From the NCBI GenBank assembly GCA_021839785.1, contig JAKCAB010000370.1, positions 1 through 6,382 on the forward strand: DNA of 6,382 bases, in the 5' to 3' direction. The stretch comes from a bacterium (GTDB lineage: Bacteria; Verrucomicrobiota; Verrucomicrobiae; Limisphaerales; J093). The notes below the pieces were generated by a model that saw only the letters and a program-made list of their open reading frames with translations, ran no database searches and was not told the origin of the DNA. Every line of letters starts with the position of its first letter. Positions within the stretch are counted from its first letter, which is position 1. A program made the translations under genes and the position numbers. Below are positions 1 through 5,602 of this stretch, piece after piece.

Positions 1-1
1 C

Positions 2-469
2 AAACTCGACCGCCGGCCCGCGGACCTCCAGCAGTTGCTCGGCGAAGTCGTGGAGGTGTACCGATTCGTCGCGGAGGAAAAACGCATCGCGCTCGAAGCC
101 GTCGAAGGCCCACCGGTGGACGCGCCGGTGGATGCCGTCCGCATGCGCCAGGTGTTTGGCAACCTGCTCGACAACGCGGTCAAGTACACCCCCGAAGGCG
201 GCCGTGTAAAAGTCGGCGTTGCCAGCCAGCCGGGTTGGGCCGTGGTGACTTTTCAGGACACCGGCCAGGGCATCCCGCCGGAGGAAATCGACAAGATCTG
301 GACCCGCCTTTACCGCGGCGACAAAAGCCGCTCCCAGCGCGGCCTTGGCTTGGGGTTGAGCCTGGTCAAAGCGATCGTTGAAGCGCACGGCGGCAGCGTG
401 AGCGTGCGCAGCCAGCCCGGCCAGGGTTCGGAGTTCACCGTCCGCCTGCCGCGCGCGGTCGTGGCCTGA
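2..469 (+). CDS. Sensor histidine kinase, C-terminal ATPase domain (5' partial)
   Basis: This is the catalytic end of a two-component sensor kinase, which binds ATP and phosphorylates its own histidine before passing the phosphate to a response regulator. The reading frame is open from the left edge, so the sensor, HAMP and His-box parts lie outside the window; 155 residues are visible. All HATPase_c boxes appear in order: N box NLLDNAVKYTPEGG (about residues 54-67), G1 box DTGQGI (86-91), F box IWTRLYRGDKSRS (99-111) and G2 box GLGLGLSLVKAIVEAHGG (114-131), followed by the usual closing strand GSEFTVRLP. The YRGDKSRSQRGLGLGLSL stretch resembles the HAMP-containing OmpR-partner kinases, including heavy-metal sensor kinases of the CusS kind, but the stimulus cannot be read from this half. 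A TTG at 35 lies within the conserved domain and is not the start. The partner regulator is probably upstream, out of view. The ATPase assignment is very secure. Confidence 0.95.
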   Translation, partial: KLDRRPADLQQLLGEVVEVYRFVAEEKRIALEAVEGPPVDAPVDAVRMRQVFGNLLDNAVKYTPEGGRVKVGVASQPGWAVVTFQDTGQGIPPEEIDKIWTRLYRGDKSRSQRGLGLGLSLVKAIVEAHGGSVSVRSQPGQGSEFTVRLPRAVVA

Positions 470-546
470 CGGCCTCGACTCCGGCAGCCGCGGACTCCTC
501 AGCGGCAGGACAAACTTTTCGGCAGGCGCTCCCTCAGCCGGGGACC

Positions 547-587
547 ACCCGCGGCTCGCGGGTCGCGTCCGGCGGCCCGCCGGACGC
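547..587. repeat. Pair of adjacent perfect stem-loops downstream of the kinase gene
   Basis: Two perfect inverted repeats lie almost end to end. The first has 7-bp arms ACCCGCG/CGCGGGT around a GCT loop (547-563). The second has 10-bp arms GCGTCCGGCG/CGCCGGACGC around a GCC loop (565-587). Neither is followed by a T-run on either strand, so they are not classic intrinsic terminators. They could protect the 3' end of the kinase transcript or be copies of a REP-like extragenic palindrome. The structure is seen directly; the role is inference. Confidence 0.6.
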
Positions 588-609
588 CACGACAACCACC
601 GAATTAGCG

Positions 610-643
610 AAGAACAAAAGCTTTTCGGCGAGCCGCCGAAAAG
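610..643 (-). terminator. Probable intrinsic terminator of the dus gene
   Basis: Read on the minus strand, about 50 nt after the dus stop codon, there is a perfect 10-bp stem, CTTTTCGGCG/CGCCGAAAAG, with a 3-nt GCT loop (643-621). It is followed at once by the T-rich CTTTTGTTCTT. On the plus strand the same hairpin is followed by GGCCCG with no T-run, so termination in the dus direction is favoured. The A-rich bases on the other flank also extend the stem region through the AAAAGCTTTT palindrome at 616-625. The U-tract is interrupted by C and G, so strength is uncertain. Confidence 0.55.
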
Positions 644-693
644 GGCCCGCCAGCGGCGTACGCTCCCCTTCAATCTCCAGCCCCGGCCGGACC

Positions 694-1800
694 TCACCAA
701 AGCTCGACCGGGCCCTTCGGAACGGCGAGTTCGTGGCGCTCGCCGGGCCGCGGCGCGGTGGCCAGCGACGTGGCCAGCGGGACCGGCTGAAAGCGCGGAC
801 GCAGCTCGCCGTGCTCGTCGAGGAATTGCGCCCGCCAGCGCCGGTATTCGGCCAGGATTTCGTCGAACTCCGCGCGGCCGCTCACCGTGACCACGCGGCG
901 TTTGAATTCCACCGCCGGCCCGAACCGCTTGGCGTACCACGGCGCGACTTTCCGAAACTGGCGGCAGCCGTGCGCCTCGCCAAACACCTCGATCATCAAA
1001 TCCAGGTGCCGGCACATGACCCGCACGCGCTCCTCGAAACCGGGCTCCGGCAGCAGTTCGCCGCTGGCCAGGTGGTGTCGCGTCTGGGCAAAAATCCACG
1101 GATTGTAAAACGCGCCGCGGCCGATGCTCACGCCCGCGCAGCCGGTTTCCTCGATCATCCGCTTCGCGGCTTGCGGCGTGGTCACGTCGCCATTGCCGAT
1201 GACCGGCAGGTGCGGAACCGCCTCCACCACCGCGCGAATGCCGGCCAGGTTCACGCGTCCGCCGAAGCCTTGCGCGCGGGTGCGGCCATGAACGAACACC
1301 GCCGCCAACCCCACGTCCGCGAGCGCGCGCGCCAGGTCGGGCGCGGTGAGGTTTTGCTCATCCCAACCCAACCGTATCTTCGCCGTCACGGGAATGCGCA
1401 CCGCCTCGACCATGCCTTTGACCAGGCGGGCCGTGCGGTCGAGTTCGGTCATCATCGCCGAGCCGCCGCCGACGCGGCAGACCTTCCGCACCGGGCAACC
1501 CATGTTGATGTCCACCGCCGCCACGCCCAGTGCCTCGAGTTGTGCCGCGGCGTCGCGCATTTCTTCCGGCACCGACCCGAAGAGTTGCACGGCCAAGGGT
1601 CGGTCGGCTGGCCGGGTTTCGATGAGTTTCAGCGCATTGCGATTTCGTTCGAGCAGCGAGCGGGCGTTGACGAGGTCGGTGGTCGCGAGGCCCAGGCCGC
1701 CCAGTTCGCGCAAGGCGAGCCGCATGGGCAGGTTGGTGTAACCCGCCAGCGGCGAGAGAAACAGGTTGGACTCCAGGTCCAGCGAACCGAGCCGGAACAT
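694..1800 (-). CDS. dusB: tRNA-dihydrouridine synthase, DusB-like
   Basis: This enzyme uses FMN and NADPH to reduce uridines in the tRNA D-loop to dihydrouridine in the cytoplasm. With the start chosen here it is 368 aa, slightly longer than typical DusB (about 320-350). The TIM-barrel motifs are in order: substrate/FMN loop SPLAGYTNLPMR (16-27), VQLFGS (71-76), the catalytic-cysteine motif DINMGCPVRKV with Cys102 (97-107), KIRLGW with Lys141 (141-146), VHGRTRAQ (170-177), the FMN-phosphate segments VIGNGDV (200-206) and SIGRGAFYNPWIF (225-237), then the C-terminal helical tRNA-binding domain. The last 35-40 residues, rich in Pro and Arg, look like a lineage-specific tail. The frame stays open upstream to a GTG at 1923, but those 41 extra residues are low in family character. 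The ATG at 1800 begins MFRLGSLDLESNLFLSPLAG, matching the family N-terminus. No Shine-Dalgarno precedes it. DusB rather than DusA/C is likely from the motif wording, but the paralog is not certain. Confidence 0.93.
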   Translation of the reverse strand: MFRLGSLDLESNLFLSPLAGYTNLPMRLALRELGGLGLATTDLVNARSLLERNRNALKLIETRPADRPLAVQLFGSVPEEMRDAAAQLEALGVAAVDINMGCPVRKVCRVGGGSAMMTELDRTARLVKGMVEAVRIPVTAKIRLGWDEQNLTAPDLARALADVGLAAVFVHGRTRAQGFGGRVNLAGIRAVVEAVPHLPVIGNGDVTTPQAAKRMIEETGCAGVSIGRGAFYNPWIFAQTRHHLASGELLPEPGFEERVRVMCRHLDLMIEVFGEAHGCRQFRKVAPWYAKRFGPAVEFKRRVVTVSGRAEFDEILAEYRRWRAQFLDEHGELRPRFQPVPLATSLATAPRPGERHELAVPKGPVELW

Positions 1801-1829
1801 GCCGCCAGTATAATCAACCGGCGGCGCTG
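1801..1829 (-). promoter_or_regulatory. Candidate dus promoter inside an inverted repeat
   Basis: On the minus strand, directly before the dus ATG, sits TATACT (1812-1807), a five-of-six match to the -10 consensus. TTGGCC lies 16 bp upstream (1834-1829), a four-of-six -35. A -10 here would place transcription start at or within a base or two of the ATG, giving a leaderless mRNA, which would fit the absence of a Shine-Dalgarno. The -10 lies within an inverted repeat, GCCGCCGGT / ACTGGCGGC (9-bp arms with one G-T pair, 7-nt spacer, 1825-1801), that ends right against the ATG. This could be an operator or an mRNA hairpin. It is motif-based inference only. Confidence 0.35.
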
Positions 1830-1925
1830 GCCAAGGCTGCCCTGAGTCGGCGGCCATTTGACACGAACCGTCCCCGAACGGAGGAAATCGCGTCACTCGC
1901 GGCGCCAATCTCGAAGAATACACGG

Positions 1926-2147
1926 TCAGGTCTCGGCGCCATTGCTCAGTTTGAGGCTGGTGACGTGCCCGAGATCAATGATTTCCACGGAACCTTGCTC
2001 ATCCGCCACGGCAATGGAACGGCCGCCGGGCACCACCCAGAGAAAGTCGGGGTGGCCCACGTCGAAGCGGCGCTGGTCAGACAAGTGGATTCTGAAAGGC
2101 TTGAACGGGGCCGTGTCCCGAGCCTTCCGGATTTGCTCCGCAGTCAT
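1926..2147 (-). CDS. Small conserved hypothetical protein (73 aa)
   Basis: The product is a 73-residue soluble protein with no signal peptide or membrane segment. Its pattern is MTAEQIRKA at the N-terminus, PFKPFRIHLSDQRRF (14-28), HPDFLWVVPGGRSIAV (32-47), then GSVEIIDLGHVTSLKL near the end. That pattern of alternating beta strands with a final IIDL.HVT segment matches a short hypothetical family I recall from Verrucomicrobiota and Planctomycetota; I know of no assigned function. ATG at 2147 is the first possible start, because a TAG stands in frame three codons upstream. A strong GGAGGTGG lies 15-20 nt upstream, farther than usual. The gene ends 125 nt before the chosen dus start, on the same strand. 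Codon-level protein conservation to relatives, rather than function, is what makes this a real gene. Confidence 0.72.
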   Translation of the reverse strand: MTAEQIRKARDTAPFKPFRIHLSDQRRFDVGHPDFLWVVPGGRSIAVADEQGSVEIIDLGHVTSLKLSNGAET

Positions 2148-2163
2148 GCCCGGAAACTAACTT

Positions 2164-2171
2164 CCACCTCC
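2164..2171 (-). promoter_or_regulatory. Shine-Dalgarno of the 73-aa gene
   Basis: On the minus strand GGAGGTGG (2171-2164) matches the anti-Shine-Dalgarno core. The spacing to the ATG at 2147 is about 16 nt, long for a bacterial ribosome site. It is the only strong example before any start in the window. No closer in-frame start exists, since TAG intervenes at 2156-2154... on the frame, so it is taken as the site for this gene. Confidence 0.4.
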
Positions 2172-2253
2172 GGGAAAATCCACTTTTGCTTAAGGCATCA
2201 AGCGCGGCGTTGCCAGGCGCGAGGCCACCGACCTTGCGCAATGTCCTTCGGCG

Positions 2254-3393
2254 TTACCGCCGACCCGGTTGAGCTGCCGGGTCTGGCTTGGCGTCGATCA
2301 CACCCGCGGCCAGCACCTGAGCCAGCAGGCGACGTTCGGGTTTCAGGGGGTGCACGACGCGAATGGCGCGCACGCCCGCCGTCAGGAAATAGGGACCTTC
2401 CGTTGAACTCGCCACCAATTCCACCGTGGTCAACAGCCGCTTGCCTTGCGATAGGTCGGCTGGGAACAAGACACGCAGTTGGTTCGGCGCCTCGGCCCGC
2501 GCCGGAAGCAACGTCGCGCGGTCAAAGTGCGGTGCGAGATTCAAGTTCAAACCCAGGCTGAACACGATCTTCAGAAGATTCGGCGGGCGGACCACAACCA
2601 CCGCGCGATCGCGCAGCTCCTTCAACGCGTCGCACCCCAACGCGTCGCCAAAAAGGGCCACCAGCGCCGCCAGGCCCCGCATGATGGATTCTTCGCCCGC
2701 GAGCTGCGTGGTGGGGTTGTCGGCGTTCGGGGAAGCAGCGTCCGGCGTCCCGCCCGCCGGATCCGCGGCCGCGGAATCAGGCGCGGCGCCGGGGAGGCTA
2801 CGCGTAGCCTTCGACAACCGGCAGGCGTCAACCAGCCCATTGGTGAGAAACTTCCAGGCCAGGGTCGCCTGGCTTTCCGCGAGCAGGCGTCCCTCCCCGG
2901 AAAAGACGCGCACGCGCACCGGGTAGCGCGGTGAAGAAAAGCAATAGACGCGCGAGGTCGGACAAGAACTGGAAGCGTCCACGGTGCACTCGAACTTCGC
3001 GTCGGCGGGCCGGCTGGCTTTGCCGGGCGCATTGACGAGAGGCGGCGGAAGCGCCGTGAGTTCCACCAGGCGGACGAAACGTTTGGCCTCGTTGTCCACG
3101 CGAAAACCAAGGAGCAGACAAAGGTTCGTCCTCCAATCTGGAAAGGCGGCGTCCGTCTGAAGTTCGCGAAAGCCGGAGGCGGCCTTCACCGCCGCCAGTC
3201 CGTTGGTGAAGGCAGCATCGATGGGCGGTGGGGCGAAGTCCGCGTCGTTGACTCGGAGCAGGTCGGTCGTGCCGGCGGCGACCGCAGCCGTCCACCGCAA
3301 CGCCGTGGCCAGCGCTGCGATTACCAACTGCCTCCACGCCGTGGAGAGCCCTGCGGAGAACCCGACCCAACACCCGCGGACAATTGCGTTCAC
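2254..3393 (-). CDS. Exported protein of unknown function with Ala/Pro-rich linker
   Basis: I do not recognise this 379-residue protein. It begins with a likely Sec signal: a 22-residue N-region containing Arg6 and Arg21, a hydrophobic core LVIAALATALRWTAAVAA (23-40), and cleavage near VAA|G (after residue 39 or 40). The mature part has two regions. The first (about 42-195) contains seven-ish beta-strand-like stretches such as FVRLVELTALPPPLV and YPVRVRVFSGEGRLLAES, with Cys136, Cys144 and Cys151 close enough to suggest disulfides. A low-complexity Ala/Pro/Asp linker follows (about 197-231). The second region (about 235-365) has RAVVVVRPPNLLKIVFSLGLNLNL and strands like YFLTAGVRAIRVVHPL. The GTG at 3393 is the first usable start, as TAG is in frame four codons upstream; no Shine-Dalgarno is seen. 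An internal TTG near residue 23 would remove the basic N-region. Long open frames on the opposite strand here are GC-driven shadows. Location is probably periplasm or cell envelope. Confidence 0.65.
   Translation of the reverse strand: MNAIVRGCWVGFSAGLSTAWRQLVIAALATALRWTAAVAAGTTDLLRVNDADFAPPPIDAAFTNGLAAVKAASGFRELQTDAAFPDWRTNLCLLLGFRVDNEAKRFVRLVELTALPPPLVNAPGKASRPADAKFECTVDASSSCPTSRVYCFSSPRYPVRVRVFSGEGRLLAESQATLAWKFLTNGLVDACRLSKATRSLPGAAPDSAAADPAGGTPDAASPNADNPTTQLAGEESIMRGLAALVALFGDALGCDALKELRDRAVVVVRPPNLLKIVFSLGLNLNLAPHFDRATLLPARAEAPNQLRVLFPADLSQGKRLLTTVELVASSTEGPYFLTAGVRAIRVVHPLKPERRLLAQVLAAGVIDAKPDPAAQPGRR
2795..2810. repeat. 16-bp perfect palindrome inside the exported-protein gene
   Basis: AGGCTACGCGTAGCCT reads identically on both strands. 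It encodes KATRSL (residues 195-200) of the unknown exported protein and marks the exact left edge of its low-complexity linker. It may be chance in GC-rich DNA, or the core of an inserted palindromic repeat. The palindrome is seen directly. Confidence 0.5.
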
Positions 3394-3437
3394 GATCCGA
3401 AGCTACAGCCTGTGGCAGCCAGGTAAAGCCGTCGCGA

Positions 3438-3545
3438 TCCGGCTTGCCGGAGCGCCACCGCACCCCTTTTTTGGTGCGCGAACGTCGCGGTCGCGGGGTC
3501 TCGCCGATGGCAAAGTCCCCGGCCTTTGGTTCCTTCAAAGGTCGG
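3438..3545. repeat. Cluster of stem-loops between exported-protein and ABC genes
   Basis: Several inverted repeats follow one another in non-coding sequence. They are TCCGGC/GCCGGA with a 2-nt loop (3438-3451), CGCACC/GGTGCG around a T-rich 8-nt loop (3459-3478), CGCGA/TCGCG with a 3-nt loop (3477-3489, overlapping the previous arm), and CCGGCCTTTG/CAAAGGTCGG with one G-U pair and a 7-nt loop (3519-3545). No gene with family features occupies 3394-3627. The density suggests either a structured RNA or a composite dispersed repeat; I cannot choose between them from one copy. Confidence 0.4.
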
Positions 3546-3577
3546 CGCCATCACGGCTCCAAGGCTCGGTCGCGCGA

Positions 3578-3624
3578 CGCGGGTTGGACACCCGCGCTCC
3601 TATCGGGCAACGCCCCGCGGCGTT
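3578..3624 (-). terminator. Two hairpins just after the adaptor-ATPase operon
   Basis: On the minus strand, three nucleotides after the ATPase stop codon, a stem AACGCC/GGCGTT with a 4-nt GCGG loop (3624-3609) forms. It is followed by a second stem CGCGGGT/ACCCGCG with a 5-nt loop (3596-3578). Position directly after the operon suits transcript-end formation or 3'-end protection, but there is no T-run after either stem, so intrinsic termination is not convincing. The second stem, with its flanking GGAGCGCGGGT...ACCCGCG wording, also resembles dispersed palindromes I associate with Verrucomicrobiota. Confidence 0.4.
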
Positions 3625-3627
3625 TGC

Positions 3628-4326
3628 CTACTTCGGAACCTCAGTCACGATCTGGCCTTTGTACAAATGCACGGTTCGCGAGGCGCGGGCCGAGGCGTGC
3701 GGGTCGTGCGTGACCATGATGATCGTCTTGCCGTGGTCACGACTGAGGCCTTGGAGTAAATCGAGGATTTCGTCGCCGGCCTTGCGGTCGAGGTCGCCGG
3801 TGGGCTCGTCGCAAAGCAACAAGGTCGGGTCGGTGACGATTGCCCGCGCAATGCCGACGCGCTGTTGCTCACCGCCGGAAAGCTGCCGCGGGTAATGTTT
3901 CGTGCGATGCGCGAGACCGACCACTTGCAGGGCAAGCCGGACATGGCGCCGGCGCTGGCCCGCGTTGAGATGCGTGAGCAACAGCGGCAACTCCACGTTC
4001 CGCTCGGCGGTGAGCGCAGGCAGGAGGTTGTAGAGCTGAAACACGAAGCCGACGTGCCGGGCGCGCCACGCCGCCAGCGGCCGTTCGCCCAATCGCTCGA
4101 TCGGATGCCCGTCCACGGCGATGGTGCCGCTGGACGGCCGGTCGAGTCCGCCGATGAGGTTCAACAACGTGCTCTTGCCCGAACCGGACGGGCCCATCAA
4201 GGCCAGGAATTCGCCGCGCTGCACGGCAAGGTCGATGCCCGCCAGCACGTGGACGTTTTCGGCGCCGCGCCGATAATACTTTTCCACGCCGCTCACGCGG
4301 ACCAGGACATCGTCGCCGGAGGTCAT
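3628..4326 (-). CDS. ABC transporter ATP-binding protein, MacB/LolD type
   Basis: This is the nucleotide-binding subunit of an ABC transporter at the inner face of the cytoplasmic membrane, and it hydrolyses ATP to power a partner permease. The 232-aa length is typical of free-standing MacB/LolD/FtsE-class ATPases. In order it shows Walker A GPSGSGKST (about 45-53), Q-loop FQLYNLLP (96-103), signature LSGGEQQRV (about 147-155), Walker B LLLCDEPTGDLD (about 169-180) and H-loop VTHD (about 205-208). LNLIGGLDRPSSG after Walker A and DEPTGDLD are typical of this class, which serves mechanotransmission-type exporters rather than importers. The ATG at 4326 shares its A with the TGA of the adaptor gene (TGATG), which implies translational coupling; a GTG one codon upstream would give a 4-nt overlap instead. 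No Shine-Dalgarno is needed or evident. All catalytic residues are intact. No permease gene follows within the window. Confidence 0.94.
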   Translation of the reverse strand: MTSGDDVLVRVSGVEKYYRRGAENVHVLAGIDLAVQRGEFLALMGPSGSGKSTLLNLIGGLDRPSSGTIAVDGHPIERLGERPLAAWRARHVGFVFQLYNLLPALTAERNVELPLLLTHLNAGQRRRHVRLALQVVGLAHRTKHYPRQLSGGEQQRVGIARAIVTDPTLLLCDEPTGDLDRKAGDEILDLLQGLSRDHGKTIIMVTHDPHASARASRTVHLYKGQIVTEVPK

Positions 4327-5543
4327 CACTGTTTGGGCTGGGCTTCGCGGACGCGGCCGCCTTCGCGCAACTTGTCCGCGCCTTCCACCACGACCTTGTC
4401 GCCGGCGGCCAAACCTTTGGTGATGGCGACTTCGTCGCTCAAGGCCGGCACCGAGGTGACCGTCTGTTTGGCGGCCCGGCCGGCTTTGACCACCCAGACG
4501 AAGTCATGGCCTTTTTCGTTGCCGAGGGCGGCCTTCGGCACCACCACGCCCGCCTCGCCTTTGGCCGCGTCGCCTTCGCCCCGGAACGCCACGCGCACGG
4601 CCATCTCGGGCAGGATGCGCGGATCGAGTTGATCGAAGCCGATGCGCACCTTCACGGTGGATTTCTGCCGGTCGGCGGTGGGAATGATGGCGATAACCTT
4701 GCAGGGGATCTTCCAATCCGGATAGGCGTCGAGCGTGGCCTCGACCACCTGGCCGGCGGTGACGCGGTTGATGTAGCTCTCGCCCACGTCCACTTCGATC
4801 TCGAGCGACGACATGTCCACCAGGGTGCAAATCCCGGTGCGGGTGAACCCACCGCCGGCCGAAATCGGGGAAATCATTTCGCCGGGCTGGGCGTTCTTTT
4901 GCGTCACGATGCCGGCGAACGGCGCGCGAATGATCGTGTCTTCCAAATCCTGCCGGCGCACCGCCACGTCGCGCTCGGCCACGGCGATCGCGGACTGCTG
5001 GTTCACCAGGCGCGCCTGCAACGCCTTGACGTTGGCCTGGGCGGTGTCGAGGTCAGACTGCGTGGCGATCTGGGTGTCCACCAACGCGGCGATGCGGCGC
5101 AACTCGCGCTGGGCTTCGTCCAGGCGCACCTGGGTTTCGTCCAGCGCGGTCTTGGCGGCAGCGAGCCGAGCTTCCGAGTAAGCCAGGGCGGCTTTGACGT
5201 TGGTATCGTCCAGGCGGGCGAGCACCTGGTTTTGCTCCACCTTCATGCCTTCTTCGATCGACACCTCGACGACCTTGCCGGTGACTTTGGAGGAGACGGT
5301 GGCCTCGCGTCGGGCGGTGACGTAGCCGGAGGCATTCAGGAGCGTGCGCGGACCGGAAGTGTCGGCAGCGCGGGCTGCCACCGTGCGGACCTCGGGCCCG
5401 CGTTGAACAACCCCCCAGGCCGCCGCGCCCACCACCACGATGATGACCAGCCAAACCGCCAGGCGCCGGCCCCAAGGCTTGCGCTCGAAATCCTGCTCGC
5501 GCTCGATGCGGAGGCCTTCGAGGGCGGTGTTTGGTTCGTTCAT
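4326..5543 (-). CDS. Periplasmic adaptor (membrane fusion) protein, MacA/HlyD-like
   Basis: This 405-aa protein should be anchored in the inner membrane and bridge an ABC permease to an outer-membrane channel. Visible parts: a cytoplasmic N-tail (1-27), one transmembrane anchor AVWLVIIVVVGAAAWGVV (29-46), a first half-lipoyl segment around ATVSSKVTGKVVEVSIEEGMKV (81-102), a long Ala/Gln/Glu-rich alpha-helical hairpin (about 113-200), the second half-lipoyl IIRAPFAGIVTQKNAQPGEMI (204-224), a beta-barrel (about 240-320) and a membrane-proximal domain ending KGLAAGDKVVVEGADKLREGGRV (376-398). This is the standard adaptor order. ATG at 5543 was chosen: a TTG three codons upstream lies within the predicted promoter's initiation zone. 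No convincing Shine-Dalgarno is present. It is the first gene of an operon with the overlapping ATPase gene. MacA is the closest well-known relative; the substrate cannot be deduced. Confidence 0.92.
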   Translation of the reverse strand: MNEPNTALEGLRIEREQDFERKPWGRRLAVWLVIIVVVGAAAWGVVQRGPEVRTVAARAADTSGPRTLLNASGYVTARREATVSSKVTGKVVEVSIEEGMKVEQNQVLARLDDTNVKAALAYSEARLAAAKTALDETQVRLDEAQRELRRIAALVDTQIATQSDLDTAQANVKALQARLVNQQSAIAVAERDVAVRRQDLEDTIIRAPFAGIVTQKNAQPGEMISPISAGGGFTRTGICTLVDMSSLEIEVDVGESYINRVTAGQVVEATLDAYPDWKIPCKVIAIIPTADRQKSTVKVRIGFDQLDPRILPEMAVRVAFRGEGDAAKGEAGVVVPKAALGNEKGHDFVWVVKAGRAAKQTVTSVPALSDEVAITKGLAAGDKVVVEGADKLREGGRVREAQPKQ

Positions 5544-5552
5544 GGCTCGCAA

Positions 5553-5581
5553 CTGCTAGCGGCGGACAGCAGCAGAGTCAA
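5553..5581 (-). promoter_or_regulatory. Candidate promoter of the adaptor-ATPase operon
   Basis: On the minus strand TTGACT (5581-5576) matches the -35 consensus at five of six bases. TAGCAG (5558-5553) stands 17 bp downstream but matches the -10 at only three of six. Transcription would start near 5546, a few bases before the ATG at 5543, which again implies an almost leaderless message. The -35 and spacing are good and the -10 is poor, so this is tentative. Confidence 0.35.
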
Positions 5582-5602
5582 GGCGGCGACGGCGACACAT
5601 TT

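Noticed and set aside
470..693. CRISPR-like reading of the repeated hairpins
   Set aside because: The stems differ in sequence and spacing, with no regular repeat-spacer pattern and no cas genes in the window.
1809..1814. Perfect TATAAT on the plus strand
   Set aside because: There is no -35 at suitable spacing and no plus-strand gene begins downstream. It is the reverse face of the dus -10-like region.
733..1845. Long plus-strand open frame (370 codons) opposite dus
   Set aside because: It is the antisense shadow of the dusB-like gene; its product is rich in His/Arg/Ala with no family motifs, while the minus strand holds all Dus motifs.
2759..2772. Adjacent GGATCC and GCGGCCGC, which resemble a cloning site
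   Set aside because: They lie in frame within the Ala/Gly/Pro-rich linker of a gene with consistent codon use on both sides. In GC-rich DNA this is best explained by chance, with no vector sequence around it.
3459..3478. Stem with T6 considered as an intrinsic terminator
   Set aside because: The T-run is inside the loop rather than after the stem, and no plus-strand gene ends before it.
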